From: Phaeosaccion multiseriatum
Taxonomy: Eukaryota; Ochrophyta, other classes
Assembly: GCA_965112735.1 (NCBI GenBank)
Contig: OZ218953.1
Span: forward strand, 3,720,001-3,784,000
Reading direction: 5' to 3'
Length of the DNA stretch: 64,000 nt
The notes under the pieces were generated by a model. That model worked only from the letters and a program-made list of their open reading frames with translations, did not search any database and was not told where the DNA came from. The position numbers were made by a program, and so were the translations under genes. Positions 30,409 to 41,662 of the stretch are shown piece by piece (the stretch's first letter is position 1; each line of letters opens with the position of its first letter).

Positions 30409-33400
30409 CGTGCTCAGGGCCTGATGCAAATCGTGACGGAGTTCACTCGGCTGCTGCGCTCCTCCATCCAGGGGGAGTACAAGGACGCGGTGCTCAACTC
30501 CTCCCCCGACCTGCGCATCAGGTGAGTCAGTACTCAAGGGCGTCAGCTTTTGTCAGGGATGCGATGGGATGTCAGGAGTCAGTCAGGGCGGGTCAGTCAG
30601 GGAGTCTTAAGATGCCAGCAAGGGGGGCAATAGACGGGTAGGTAAGGGGACCTTCCTTGCTTGCCTTTCTCTCCAAGGGCTCACCCCCCCCCCCTCCTAC
30701 TGTGCAGATCGATGGTGGACCGCTCGTTCCGCGAGCTTCAGCACCAACTGTCCTCCCTCAACCCCGGCTTCGAGCATCCTGACTTCCCGAAGGTGGGCAC
30801 TTAGCATCATTACGTACCTACACTATGTACATACAATACCGCGTCTTTCGTTGGACTGCGCATACGCCTATGCTTTTTGTCTTGGCCTTTCACTTTCCAT
30901 ACGCCTCTACTTTGTCTTATCTTTGACTGCCCATACACCTTACCACCGTGTCGGGCGGAGACAGGTCCTACAGGACGAGCTGCGCGCCCACCGGGGAAGA
31001 GAGGTACGTTACTATACGTACGAGTCAGAGAGAGAGGAAGGCAGGACCAGGGGGGGGTGGAGTAGAGTTGGGTGGGGTGGTGTTCATTTCTCTCCTCCGT
31101 GGGAGGATATACTAGCCTAGTCTAGCTCGCTCTCTACTTCTTTTAGTCTAGCTCTCTCTCACACGCCTAGTCTAGCTCTCTCTCTATCTCGCTCTCTCTC
31201 TCTCGCTCTCTACTTATACTCGCCTAGTCTAGCTCTCTCTCTCTCTCGCTCTCTACTTCTGTCTTTTTTCTCTCTCACTCTCTCTCGCTCTCTACTTCTC
31301 TTTGTTTTCTCTCTCAATTTCTCTCCCTCTCTTCCCCCCCCCCCCCCCTTCCTCTCGCTTACGCTCTCCAGCTGTGCGGTATCGTCAACAGTCAGTTCTT
31401 TTACGTATTCATGCTGCAACAGGCAAGTGTGTGTGCGGCACTCCAGCCAATGGTCACATACCAATGGTCACAATAGGTCAATGGTCACATGTCTTGCGTG
31501 ACCTCACGTGCCCTTACGTGGCTTTACGTGGCTTTACGTGCCCTCGCTCCTTCCCCCCCCTGGGCAGGTGGAGATGTTCCGTCCGCAGGTGGAGAAGTGC
31601 CGCAACGACTGCTGCAACTTCGTGCTCAACGTGGGGAACAGGCTCATTTCTCAGGTCAGAAACCTAGAGCCTTGAGGGCACGTGAGAGTGGCGGATGGTC
31701 CTCAGAGCCTGGCCATCAAAGTTTGGACCTCAGAGCCTGTGTGTCCCTCACAGCCTGGCCCTTCGGGGGGGGGGGGGAGGGCTCCTCGAGGCTACGCTGG
31801 CCTGTCCTGACCCCGCTGTGCTGTACCGCCTCAAGACAGGACCGGGTGGGCACCGCTGCAGTACTGTCACCCGCCCTCCATCTGGCCGCTTCCTTCCCTC
31901 CCTGCCTCACTCCCTCCCTCCCTCCCTCCCTCCCACCCACCTTCTCTCCCTTCCCTCCCTCCCACGCGCCAGGTGAGCCCTCAGTACCCGGGCCTGGTGG
32001 AGCGGTTTCAGGTGAGATGGCGGCAGATGGCAATAGAAGGCAGCAGCAGATGGCACTAGAGGACTGCAATGCTCGCGGTCTTAACGGATTGGCGATTGAA
32101 GAGTGAAGATCGCCACAGTGCTTTCCTCCAAATCTATTGCTGCTTTACTACTTGCCACAGTGCTTTACTACTAGCCACAGTGCCTTTACTGCAAGTCCAT
32201 TGCTGCTTCACCTTTACAAGTGCTTTTTTGTGTGTCTTTTTTTGTCTCACAACTAGCGCTCACTCACTACCCCACATGCGTTTGCCCAATGCCCGCAGGA
32301 GGTGGTGTCTGAGATGGTGGACGAGACAGCGGAGAAGCTTCAGCCAGAGCTGGACCAGCTCTTCGACAAGGAGAGGAATCCCTTCACGGAGAACCAGGTA
32401 AGTGCGTTGATGGTACACACGGGGATGGGGGATTCTGTGACTTCTGATCAGTGAGGGGCTTGAGTGGAGGGAAGGGGTTGTGGGACGAATTGGCTGCTCG
32501 CTCGATCGACAGATTGATTGATTGATTGGTTGGTTGGTTGGTTGGTGGATGGAATGATTGTTTGACGGATTGGTTGACTGACTGATTGATTGGTTGACTG
32601 ATTGATTGGTCCCATCGATAGGTTCGAACGAGTGACTGATGGCGCTCCATTGCGACCCCCATGCATGCTTTGGGCCTCTTTCTCTGCTCTGCTCTGCTCT
32701 GCCTTGCTCTGTGCCCCATGTGCATGTAACTGGCGCCTCCCTGCCCCATCCGCCGCCTTCACCTGAGGGCAGGACCTGGTGGAGGCAATGAACCGCGTGA
32801 GGTTTGAGAGGTTCGACAGAGTGCTGCATCAGGTGCGTGGGGGGCAGGGGGCGGAGAGGAAAAGAACCCGGTCCTGCTTGACAACTGACGTGTGTACTTG
32901 ACACACTCACCTGCTCCATGATGCTCCCATCCCGTGGGCCGTGGCCTCAACTCTGCTGATCTCTCTCCTCGCTTCCTTCTCTCTTCGAAGGTGATGATCG
33001 AGGCGGGGGACGAGCCCGAGGGGGGCGGAGACGCGAGCGACACCTCTGAGCTGAAGGAGTGGGTGCTCGACAACTTGGGCACATGGTACAGGTACAGCCA
33101 CGGAGCCAACGCCACCAGCAAGGTGAGGAGGAGGAGCCGCAACTAACGCAACTAGTCTGGCTTGCATCCTCTCGGCCTTGTCGACCCTCTGTATCGATCA
33201 CTGTGTCGACCATGTCGACATGGGCGCGGTAATCGCGATTTATGACAGCAAAATCTCGATATTTCCTCTCAAGTCGCTCGCCTCCTCCATCTCTCTCTCT
33301 CTCTCTCTCTGGCCCGCTCCATCTTTCCCTCTCCATCGCTCTCTATACATGTGTGTGTCTGATGTGGTGCCCTCTGGTGGCCTATCCCCCCCTCCCTCCC

Positions 33401-36400
33401 CCCCTTAGGTGGAGGACATGAGCACGATACTGCAGGCGTACTGGCGGGTGTCGAGCAAGCGCGTGTGCTCCAACGCCTGCATGCTGTTGGAAACCAACCT
33501 CTTGGCGGAGGTCACCAACCAACTTGAGACTCACCTCCTCACCCTCACGCAGGTGAGGAAGAGAGATGGAGTGTGACGATGAGTGTTGCAAGGTGCTGAG
33601 CCGGGCTGGGCTCCGGTGTCTGTTGCTCGCCTTGATGGGTGGGTGGGTGCCCCCTGTGTGAGTCGTTTCAGAGTCAATCAAGTAAGCCGACTCAGCCCCC
33701 CCGCCGTCGAAGGACAAGCAGTCTCTTTTTTGCCACGCTCGCTCGTGGTCGATGTGAAGTGTTATCAAACAACCGCTGACCTTGCCCTGCCTTGCCTTGT
33801 CCTGTCCGACCCGATGTCCGATATACACAAAACGATTCGGGCCTCCTGTCTGACCCAACAACCCCACTCCCTTTGATCCAACGCGATGGGATAAATCGTT
33901 CGACGGACTGACCGACTGACTGACCGATGGATGGACATCATATGGGCACAGACCATGAGTGAAGAGGCCGTCATGGCGCTGTTCCAGGAGGACGCCGCCC
34001 TCGCCTCTCGTAGGGAGAAGCTGTCGGGCAGGAGGAGCCGCCTCAGGGCAGCGCTCAAAGAGGTGGACACGATTGCGCCGGAGGTGGTGGCCATGAGCAA
34101 GAGACAAGCCAAGCGAAGTGGTCAGTAAGGCGGGGGTACTGGGTGTGTGGTTGGGGGTGGGTGGGTGCGTGCGTGCGTGCGTGTGTGTGTGTGTGTGAGA
34201 GGGATGTGGTGTAAGGAGAATGGGAGGGAGGAGGGAGAGAGGGAAACTAGCTGTGGAATCCGCCTCTCCTCCTCCTCCTCCTCCTCCTCATTCCTCATCC
34301 CCACCTCCCCTTCTTCTCAGACTTGGAAACCCTCCTCCTCCTCTCCCTCCTCCTCAGGATCGGGTAGCGCCTCTGACAGCACGCCCACATCGGAATTTTC
34401 GTCGCCGGACAACGTGCTTCGCAAGCCCAAGCCCGCCTGGATCACAAGCTCGGAGTCGGCGCCAATAGGTTGGGAAGGGAGAGAGGGGGCACCTTGAACC
34501 GTCCACTGCCTTCTCACGCTCTGTCCCCTTGGTCTTTATTGGCATCGGCCCCTCCTTTCCTCTCTCAGGAGGGACGGTTCGTAGCGCAGCGACCATGGGA
34601 GGAAGCGCTGGCCTCAGCGCCAGTCCCAGCCCTAGCCCCAGCTCCAAGCCCCTCCGGAAGAGGTTCGGTGGCAGGGGTTCGGCGCTCTCCAGCGGCTCTG
34701 CTGACTCGTTGGTAAGGAGAGAGGGAGGAGCTTCATAGAGGCCTAGGCAGGCCTAGGCAGGCAGGCGGGGAGAGAGGGGGAGCAGGGGGAGGGAGGTAGG
34801 GAGGTGGGGAGGGAGATAAGAGCTGCATGGGGAGAGACAGAAGAAGCGAGGAGTATGCACTCTAAAGGCTTTAGTACCTGCGTCTCGGCCTATCCAACAC
34901 GTTAATGGCCCTCCTCAATCTGCCCTGCGCTGCCCCTTCCTGCCCTGCCCTGCCTCCCACCTCTCATCCTGGCAGGTGTTCAAGTCACAGCCCGAGAAGG
35001 CATCAGAGGCGGCGCAGGATGGAAGCTTTGCCACTTTTGTCTACACTCGTGATGGAGACAACGGCGGCCTCATCTACTGGCTGGGCACCCGCAGTGAGTG
35101 TAATGTCTTGCCCCCCTTACACCCCCGCTCTCCCACTTTCTTCCTACATGCACGTTACTTGCACACGCACGCACGCACGCACGCACATGAAATGAAATGC
35201 ATCGCCAAAGAGTATCTCCTCTCTTCAGCCCAGACCTCACCTCCTCCGCTCGAGTGTGTGCCCTCTCTCCCCCTCAGCACCTCAACGAAGCCCCCCCACC
35301 CCTCTCCCCCGCCGTCCACTGCCATCCTCAGAGCACTCTCGCAAGTTCGACAACCCTGCCCTATCCGGCCTCGTTGCCGTGACTTCGAGCGGCATGCAGC
35401 AAGGCTCGGAGGCCTCCCTCGTATCCCGGAAGCGGAGACCCACGTGTACCACCGACAAGCCCGACGCCTGGCTCTGCATCGACGTGGGTAACAAGCAGAG
35501 GTGGGTGCGTGCGTGCGTGCGTGCGTTCGTTCGTCTCGATGTCGCTTTGAAAGGAAAGCGGCGCTGGGGCTGGGTAGGAAGAAGAAGTGGGGTGTCCCTC
35601 GTACCTCTCCGCCCCATCGTTTGTCGAAGTGCATCCCCTTTTCTTCTCACTCGTGCCGTGCCTTTTCTTTTCAACTCTCTTCTCTCCTCCCTGCTCCCCC
35701 CTCTCTCTGTCCTCCCACCCACCTCTTCTCCCCTCCTCTCCCCTCCCTCCTCTCTCTCTCGCTCCCCTCCCTCTCTCTCTCTGCCCCCCGTTCTCTCCTC
35801 CACAGCTTGTGCGTCACCAATTACTCCCTCTGTAACGGCAGCGATAGGGAGGGCTCAGACCTCGTCAATTGGGTTCTGGAAGGGTGCGTTTCGTATGTCT
35901 CTTCTCCGAGTCAGTCGTCCATGCCCTATTTGGCCCACCCCACCCCCGGCCTTTGAGAGAGAGAGAGGGGCTCACTGAGCCCGCTATGCGTCGTTCCAGC
36001 TCCAGAGCCCGCTTGACGCCTCCTCCTGACACCTCACGCCCGCCACGACTTACTTTTTATACCCTTACGTATGTACCTACTCTGCGGCCCTCCCCTGCCC
36101 TGTCCTGCTCTGCCCTGTATCACCAACTGCCCTGCCCTGCACAGCTACGACGACTCCATCCGCATGTGGATAATCCTCACACACACGCGGGCCGCGGGGC
36201 CTTCCCCCGTGCTGCCCTCCCCCTACGGAGTGGGTTCGTGGCCAGTGGACAGCATGGGGAAGGTGCGAGCGTCTGTCCGCCCCGTGGACACAGAAATAGC
36301 GTGCCTTCTGTTTCCCCCCCCCTCTATAGTCTGCGTTCCTCCTGCTCCCTTCAACAAGTCAACGATGCGCCCTTCCCTCCCTCCCCCGCCCCTTACTGGT

Positions 36401-36590
36401 GGTGGTGGTGCTGCTGCTGCTGTTGCTGCTGCTGCTGTCCCCCCCCCCCCCCTCTCCTCCTGTACTCCTACCACAGAGCTTCCGCTTCATCCGAGTCCGC
36501 TCCACCGGCCCCAACGGCTCCGCCGGTCACGCCCTCCCCATCTGCGCGATTGAGCTCTACGGCAAGCTGTGGTGCGAGCCCGAGCTATAG
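25330..36590 (+). CDS. Mx-like dynamin fused to a galactose-binding-like domain
   Basis: 1,021 residues in 32 exons: 25330-25356, 25709-25807, 26072-26137, 26288-26356, 26606-26696, 26879-26937, 27159-27309, 27453-27502, 27846-27976, 28402-28479, 29199-29295, 29638-29791, 29976-30040, 30418-30521, 30708-30792, 30965-31003, 31372-31422, 31568-31654, 31973-32011, 32299-32397, 32773-32832, 32991-33122, 33409-33552, 33952-34120, 34358-34468, 34569-34711, 34976-35093, 35332-35500, 35806-35883, 36000-36068, 36145-36262, 36477-36590. All phases agree. The GTPase shows GDQSCGKSS (76-84), switch-I LVTRCP, DLPG (185-188) and TKPD (254-257). LVTRCP and GYVMVKNRNQQ are Mx-type. Stalk and GED run to about 716, a Ser-rich linker to 800. 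Residues 801-1021 match a discoidin/F5-8C-like fold of the HECTD/BTB-protein kind (GGLIYWLGTR, WLCIDVG, LVNWVLEGS, FRFIRV, IELYG). Membrane remodelling is likely; the ligand is unknown. Confidence 0.9.
28040..28180. repeat. (GGGT)n-type array in dynamin intron 9
   Basis: Irregular GGGT/GTGG units follow the exon ending at 27976. They include two copies of a TGGGTGTTTATGTGGG block. Confidence 0.85.
28501..28962. repeat. Perfect 14-bp minisatellite, 33 copies
   Basis: The unit cacactcagtacct is repeated 33 times without change in the intron between exons 28402-28479 and 29199-29295. A 14-mer has no stop in two frames here, which creates long artificial open frames. There are no spacers, so it is not a CRISPR array. 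Confidence 0.97.
30334..30412. repeat. (GT)n microsatellite before dynamin exon 14
   Basis: About 35 GT units run almost directly into the acceptor used at 30418, leaving no ordinary polypyrimidine tract. Confidence 0.95.
31423..31567 (+). other. GC-AG intron in the dynamin gene
   Basis: The intron after the exon ending at 31422 starts with GCAAGT and not GT. Both flanking exons keep frame and homology (NSQFFYVFMLQQ then VEMFRPQVEK). GCAAGT is a known minor-class donor for the major spliceosome. Confidence 0.75.
32515..32612. repeat. GATT/GGTT-rich array in dynamin intron 20
   Basis: Degenerate 4-bp units (GATT, GGTT, GACT) fill this part of the intron between exons 32299-32397 and 32773-32832. 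Confidence 0.8.
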
Positions 36591-36799
36591 CAGTGGTGGG
36601 CATGAGCAGTCAATAAGCTTAACACATGCATTATATTGCGTCTATGATCGACCTACGCCTTTTTGACTTGCTGATTGATAAGCAAAGCCGCGGCGTGTCT
36701 ATTCTCAGTGGCCAGTTTCAGTTTCAGCGCCAAGGCGTCTTACACTATTTACATGCACCCTCGCTTGTCTGAGTGGCGCACTCAGAGATCGCACACACG

Positions 36800-36831
<32 letters not shown>

Positions 36832-36973
36832 ATATATATATTATATGTATATATTGTGAGAGAGATGGAGGCCTGCTGCAGAGTGGGAGCTCCGATTCAT
36901 TCAAACTTTTGAAAAATGAGCCACAGCAGCGCCAGCACTAGGAGAGCCGACCAACGCTCAGGAGCCACTCCCA
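36591..36973. other. Convergent intergenic region (dynamin / IQ protein)
   Basis: This 383 bp between two 3' ends is the most AT-rich part of the neighbourhood. A perfect (AT)n run at about 36809-36850 continues into TATATTATATG. A tandem GTTTCA pair lies near 36715. No gene is seen. Confidence 0.65.
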
Positions 36974-38383
36974 CTACGCCCCTACTGCTGAGGCATCGTC
37001 GTCGCTAAGAATGTAAAGATCATCATCATCATCATCATCGTCGTCGTCATCGTCAGTGTCACTTCCTCCGTCAGGTTGGGCTTCCCTCTTCATCTCTCTC
37101 ATCGCTCTGTTTGCCAGTGCTCCTCCTTGTCTTTGTTCTTCTCTTTGTCGATCCTCAGCAGCCATGGGAGGGCAAAGCGGCCTCAAGCCATCCCCACCTC
37201 CGTCTTTATCACCACCACCACCACTACCACCACCACCACCACCACCACCACCACCACTACCACAAAGGGGTGCCTCTGGAACTGCGGAGACAGCCTCCTG
37301 GGCAGCAAACACGATGTCTGCCATGTCATCCAAGGGCCGCCCACTGACCTCTCCACCTTCCTTCCCCACCCGCCCTCCGTGCTGGTCGTCCCCCTCTTCT
37401 TCCCCTCCGTCATCACAGAGGAGGGCGGCGGAGGCCCGTCGCTCCGTCTTCCACCGCCAAAAAGAGGCGATTTTCGAGGCGGAGAGGCGTCTCTTGTGGC
37501 GCAGGGCCTCGTGGAGCAGCCTGCTCACCATACACATTGCACATTGCATGCGTGGGGTGGGCAGCAGCAGCAGTAGTGGCCGTGGCCGTTGCAGGGGAGC
37601 AAGCGAGAGATGAGGTGGTTGAGTGAGGTTGGGAGGCACGAGGGCAAAGAGAGAAACGGAGGCCCAACAACTCCAAGAAGAAAAGAGTCCCCTCGCTTCC
37701 TTGACAAGAGCTGCGACGACGCACCGCTTGTCGAAGAGCCTCTTTTCTGCCTCCCTCGTCTCGAGGAGGTCCAGGGTGTCCCGCCTGAACAATCGCATCT
37801 TCGCGTCCCTCTCCGCCTCCTCTGCCTCAATCTGAGCCCGTAATGCGTTGCAGTAGCGCTTGCGGCCGATTCTTCCTCGCAGCAGAGACTGAATTACGAC
37901 CACGGCAGCAGCGGTCGTGGACAAAGTCTCATCTTGATGAATCGAATTGGCTGAAGCGAGATCAAAAGAGAGCAGAGAGACGTGAGGCTTCAGAAGCGGA
38001 CGAATAGAGACAAAAGGGAGAGACAGACAGAGAGAGAGGAAGAGACGGGGATAGAGAGGAGACAGAGAGAGGAAGAGACAGAGAGAGAGAGAGGAAGAGA
38101 CAGAGAGAGATCGAACGAGAGAGAGAGAGGGGGAGAGGGAGAGAGGGAGGGAGAGAGAGAAAGAAACTGCGTAGGACACTTCAGTGGAAGAAGTGGGGGT
38201 GCACACTCCGCACTCTGACTCACCAATTCCGCTGTCGAGTCTCGAGAGTTTCCCGATCACCTCTGCCTTCCTCTCTCTCTCCCGCGCTGCTATGGCGGCA
38301 TTGATTCCCGCGTCTCCAGCACTATCGTCTTCCTCCACTTCGTTGGGCACAGCGTACTTGTGCCTTGCGGCTGCTCTGACCAT
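36974..38383 (-). CDS. IQ-motif protein with acidic C-terminus
   Basis: 310 residues in 3 exons: 38383-38224, 37950-37725, 37520-36974. An IQ motif (VVVIQSLLRGRIGRKRYC, IQ at 73-74) predicts calmodulin or myosin-light-chain binding. A helical, charged segment rich in Glu, Arg and Lys follows (about 90-150). The last exon continues with another basic helix (RHKRRLSASKIASFWRWK), then a Gly run and a C-terminal Asp run encoded by GAT/GAC triplets. The ATG at 38383 is the first after an in-frame stop. No wider family was recognised. Phases agree at both introns, whose donors are GTGAGT and GTGCGT. The start lies 154 bp from that of the LETM1-domain gene on the other strand. Confidence 0.75.
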   Translation of the reverse strand: MVRAAARHKYAVPNEVEEDDSAGDAGINAAIAARERERKAEVIGKLSRLDSGIGESECGVCTPTSSTEVSYAVSFSLSLPLSLSPSLSLVRSLSVSSSLSLCLFLSLSPLYPRLFLSLCLSLPFVSIRPLLKPHVSLLSFDLASANSIHQDETLSTTAAAVVVIQSLLRGRIGRKRYCNALRAQIEAEEAERDAKMRLFRRDTLDLLETREAEKRLFDKRCVVAALVKEARGLFSSWSCWASVSLFALVPPNLTQPPHLSLAPLQRPRPLLLLLPTPRMQCAMCMVSRLLHEALRHKRRLSASKIASFWRWKTERRASAALLCDDGGEEEGDDQHGGRVGKEGGEVSGRPLDDMADIVFAAQEAVSAVPEAPLCGSGGGGGGGGGGSGGGGDKDGGGDGLRPLCPPMAAEDRQREEQRQGGALANRAMREMKREAQPDGGSDTDDDDDDDDDDDDLYILSDDDASAVGA

Positions 38384-38537
38384 CTTCAACGGCCTTCAAG
38401 AACGAAAGAGGAGACAACCGTCCTGATAGGGGAGTTGGTGCTCCACTACATTCACAGTTGGCTATTCCCTTCAAGTCTCCCTCTCTTTCTTCTCTTCTTC
38501 CTTCCTGAGGGAGAAGCGATCTCCCGTAGAAGCAGAG
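38384..38537. promoter_or_regulatory. Bidirectional promoter, IQ protein / LETM1-domain gene
   Basis: 154 bp separate the two start codons. The interval must serve both genes. It is CT-rich on the LETM1 side and lacks a TATA box. Confidence 0.65.
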
Positions 38538-39514
38538 ATGTCCATGTCCGTCATAAGTAAGAAGATCGCCGCATTCACACAGGGAGGCAAGAAGGCGTTC
38601 TGGGACATGAGGGACCTTCGTGCCCTGCGCAAGCGACTGTGTAGGGAGGGCGACCCCCTGTCTCGCCTAGAGTACAGGCGCTCGAGAGAGGTGAGCAGAG
38701 GGAGGCTTTGCCAGATGGTCCTCTCGTTGTTTTGCGATGGAGTTCCCGTCTCCAGAGAATCAATGGGGGCACTCCCCCTCATTTTCTACAGGCCTTTAAT
38801 ACATTTAATACCTCTTTAATGCCACTCTCTGCTCATGACCCGCGCGCAGCTTGGGCGCTCCCTGACCCAGGCGGCTCCCCTGGTGACTATTTTGGCACTA
38901 CCCCTTGTGGGCTACCTTGCTCCCGTGCTGGGCACGCTCTTCCCACGGCTCCTCCTCTCGCCTCACTTCTATAGCGCCGCGGTGCAGAGGAAGTACATGC
39001 TGCAGGACATGCAGGAGCTCACCGCAGAGCAGGTGCGTATGTGCGTGTGCCACGGAGCACCGGTAGTGGGGCGCACACAGAGGCCAGCTGCCTCCAAAAG
39101 TGTTTACCTACCTGTCGGCTCCGAAAGTGATGTGTATCTAGGTGCCTCCCACGGAGCGGCTTACCACGCTGCCCCCCCCCCCCCCCCCTCTCTCTCTCTC
39201 AGAAGGGCCGCTTTGACGAGCTACTCACCTCCCTGCTGCGCTTGGAGGGCGGGGAGGCCCTAGTAGAGCGAGTCCTGGCGGCGCAGAGGGAAGCGCAGAG
39301 GGCAGCAGCTGGGGGCAATGGCACAAGAACTGGACTCAGCCTCGCTGGCTTTTCGGCGGACTTTGGGGGAGGCAGTAGCAACAGTAGGGGTATTAGTGGT
39401 GGTAGTAGTAACACTTGTTGCAGCAGCAGTAACAATAGTAGTAGCAATGGTAGCAGTAGTAATTGTAGCAGCAGCAGTAATAGTAATTGTAGCAGCAGCA
39501 GTAGTAGTAGTAGC

Positions 39515-39561
<47 letters not shown>

Positions 39562-39633
39562 CAGTAGCAGTGGCAGTAGTAGGGGAGGTGCGAAGGAAGT
39601 TCCGATATTAGCGGGGGCAGCACCTGGTCACAT

Positions 39634-39674
<41 letters not shown>

Positions 39675-40727
39675 AGCCGATACAGCGGCCGCCCTGGAAG
39701 GCTCCCTTCGCTTTGGCCAATCTCCCGCACAGCCACCTCGTGCGTCTGGCAGCGGCCACCAACCTCATCGGGCCCTGGCAGAAGTGGTTACTGCCGATCA
39801 TGCCGCGCACTCTGCTGTGCGGGCTGTGCCACTCGGCCTCCAAAGACATCATCACTGACGACATGCTGCTCCTGTCGGACATGGTGCAGCGGCGAGGCAG
39901 TAAGGACGAGAAGAAGAAGGAGACCATCGGCATAGGGGATGAGAGGAGGGGAAGGAGGAGTGGCAAGGCGGAGGCGGAGCAGGGGCGGGGGAGGAGGGGG
40001 GCAGGAACAGGGCCAGAGACAGCAACGGCGTCGTCTTCGGGTGGCTCGGACGGCCCTCACGGCTCGGATGGCTCCTCGGATGAGGCTGTGGGATTGTCGA
40101 CTCTGGCGGACTGGGAGGTGCGGACAGAGTGTTGGAAAAGGGGGCTGCTGGGGAGGGACCCGCCGGGGTGGGAGAACGTGGGCAGCTGCAGGGCCGCGCT
40201 GGGAGCGTGGCGGGATAGCTTGTACGTGAGACCCAAGGGGACTGCGAGCTGCGAGGGAGACCCGGTGGCGCTGGCGGCAAGAAGCGCCATGGACGGGAGG
40301 GCGACTGTGGCTTCGGTGGATTCAATGTATGTGTGTGTATGTGTGTAGGTGTGCGTGCTTTGTTCTCCTCGTCCGCGGGGTACAGCCTCTGTTTCTTCCC
40401 TCCTTCTTTCCTTTTCGCTCCGTTCTCAGTCTCGCCCTCCCTGCCCTTCATTCCAGATTGTTCACGCCCCTCCCCACCACCTCCACGCCCCCCCCCCACT
40501 GGTCCGGCCCGGCCCGGGCTGCCTCCACTCCTCCCCGCCTCACTTGCTTCGTCCATTCCTGTCTTCCTCACTCGCCTCTCTTGCCCAGGCCCCTGCCCCA
40601 AGCCTCGCTGCTGCTGCACGCGCCCGTCCTGCTGTGGCTCGCACAGGGCAAATCTCGGCCCTCATGGCTCGAGATGATAGAGGAGGAGGACAAGGAAGAG
40701 GACCCAAAGGATGTGCCTGCGAAATAG
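38538..40727 (+). CDS. LETM1-domain membrane protein (LETMD1-like)
   Basis: 532 residues in 4 exons: 38538-38690, 38850-39032, 39203-40326, 40589-40727. LETM1-domain proteins sit in the mitochondrial inner membrane and affect K+/H+ or Ca2+ balance and ribosome binding. The signature starts early, with DLRALRKRLCREGDPLSRLEYRR. A transmembrane segment at about 62-83 (LVTILALPLVGYLAPVLGTLFP-like hydrophobic stretch) and the LLLSPHF loop follow. Exon 3 carries a long Ser/Asn/Cys run (about 169-239) encoded by AGT/AGC/AAT triplets and a poly-Ala run. Homology resumes with PHSHLVRLAAATNLIGPWQ and, in the last exon, PLPQASLLLHAPVLLWLAQG. The N-terminus (MSMSVISKKIAAFTQGGKK) is basic and could act as a short targeting signal. 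The distance between the two halves of the domain is unusually large. Confidence 0.85.
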
Positions 40728-41662
40728 CGAGCATTGACTTGCGAGGAGTAGGAAGATAAGAGATGGAACAAGAGGATTAAGGAAGAGGGGCGGTGAGACG
40801 GGCCAAGGGGGGCTTTCGTCCACAGCCCTTCTCTCTTCATTTGCACAGCGGCACAGGCGGCTCTTCCAATCATCCTTCGTACTGTGTTCCTAAGTACATT
40901 TTATCTCGCGGAGTGCCCATTTTGTCCTTTCTTTGTTGGCTACCTCGTCCCTGCCTCGTGCAGGCAAGTGAGGACGGCACTTGCACTACCTCGCGGCTGT
41001 ATAGTCCGTGTTGTATCTGATAACTTCTCTGTAATGCAAGCGCCTTCCTCCGACTGTTGCTTCCTTCACATTCCATACCCCCTCTTCCTTCGCGCCCACC
41101 TTCCTACGCCAAGAAGCTCACCGGCGTCGAGCGTGCGGTGGTGCGGTGCTCCCGCCATCGCTTGCTTGCCCCTCCCTCACGAGCCACAACAGGACAACAG
41201 ACCTGGCAACTCAAAGAGCGCAGTGTCTTCCTGTGAGGCGGTGCTACACTAAGCCTGACTGTTCTCCTGATGCTGTTCGACCCCCCTTCTGGACAGGGCC
41301 TGTTGTGAGTGTGTGCGGGCTATGCAATCGTCGTCGCCAGGCGTCTCACCACTGGTCACCTCCTGCCATGTGAGCGGCGCTGGTGCTGGCGCGGGAAAGC
41401 GACACTCACAAGAGCCGACCGACCACGTTTTCCTCCTCATTCTCGGCGCCCCTCCTCCGCGTATAGACCAGCGCGTTGCCCAACTCATGTTTTACTCTAC
41501 ATCTCCGGCCCCGTGGGGGCCAGCCAAGTCATCGGCAGTTACCTCTCCTCCCTTCTCTCGTTGGCCCCGATGCAGGGGCCCCATGTTCATCATATCTCAT
41601 GGAATGAGTGGAGTGCATGTGTATGTGCGCATGCGTGTGTGCGTGGGCGTACACTTTCTTCG
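40728..41662. other. Convergent intergenic region (LETM1-domain / CHY)
   Basis: This 935 bp lies between two 3' ends. Short open frames occur on both strands, but none shows family similarity or splice sites that give a convincing protein. No repeats of note are present. Confidence 0.55.

Noticed and set aside
34321-34357. Earlier acceptor for the dynamin exon at 34358
   Set aside because: Its phase brings a stop codon, whereas the acceptor at 34357 restores the frame.
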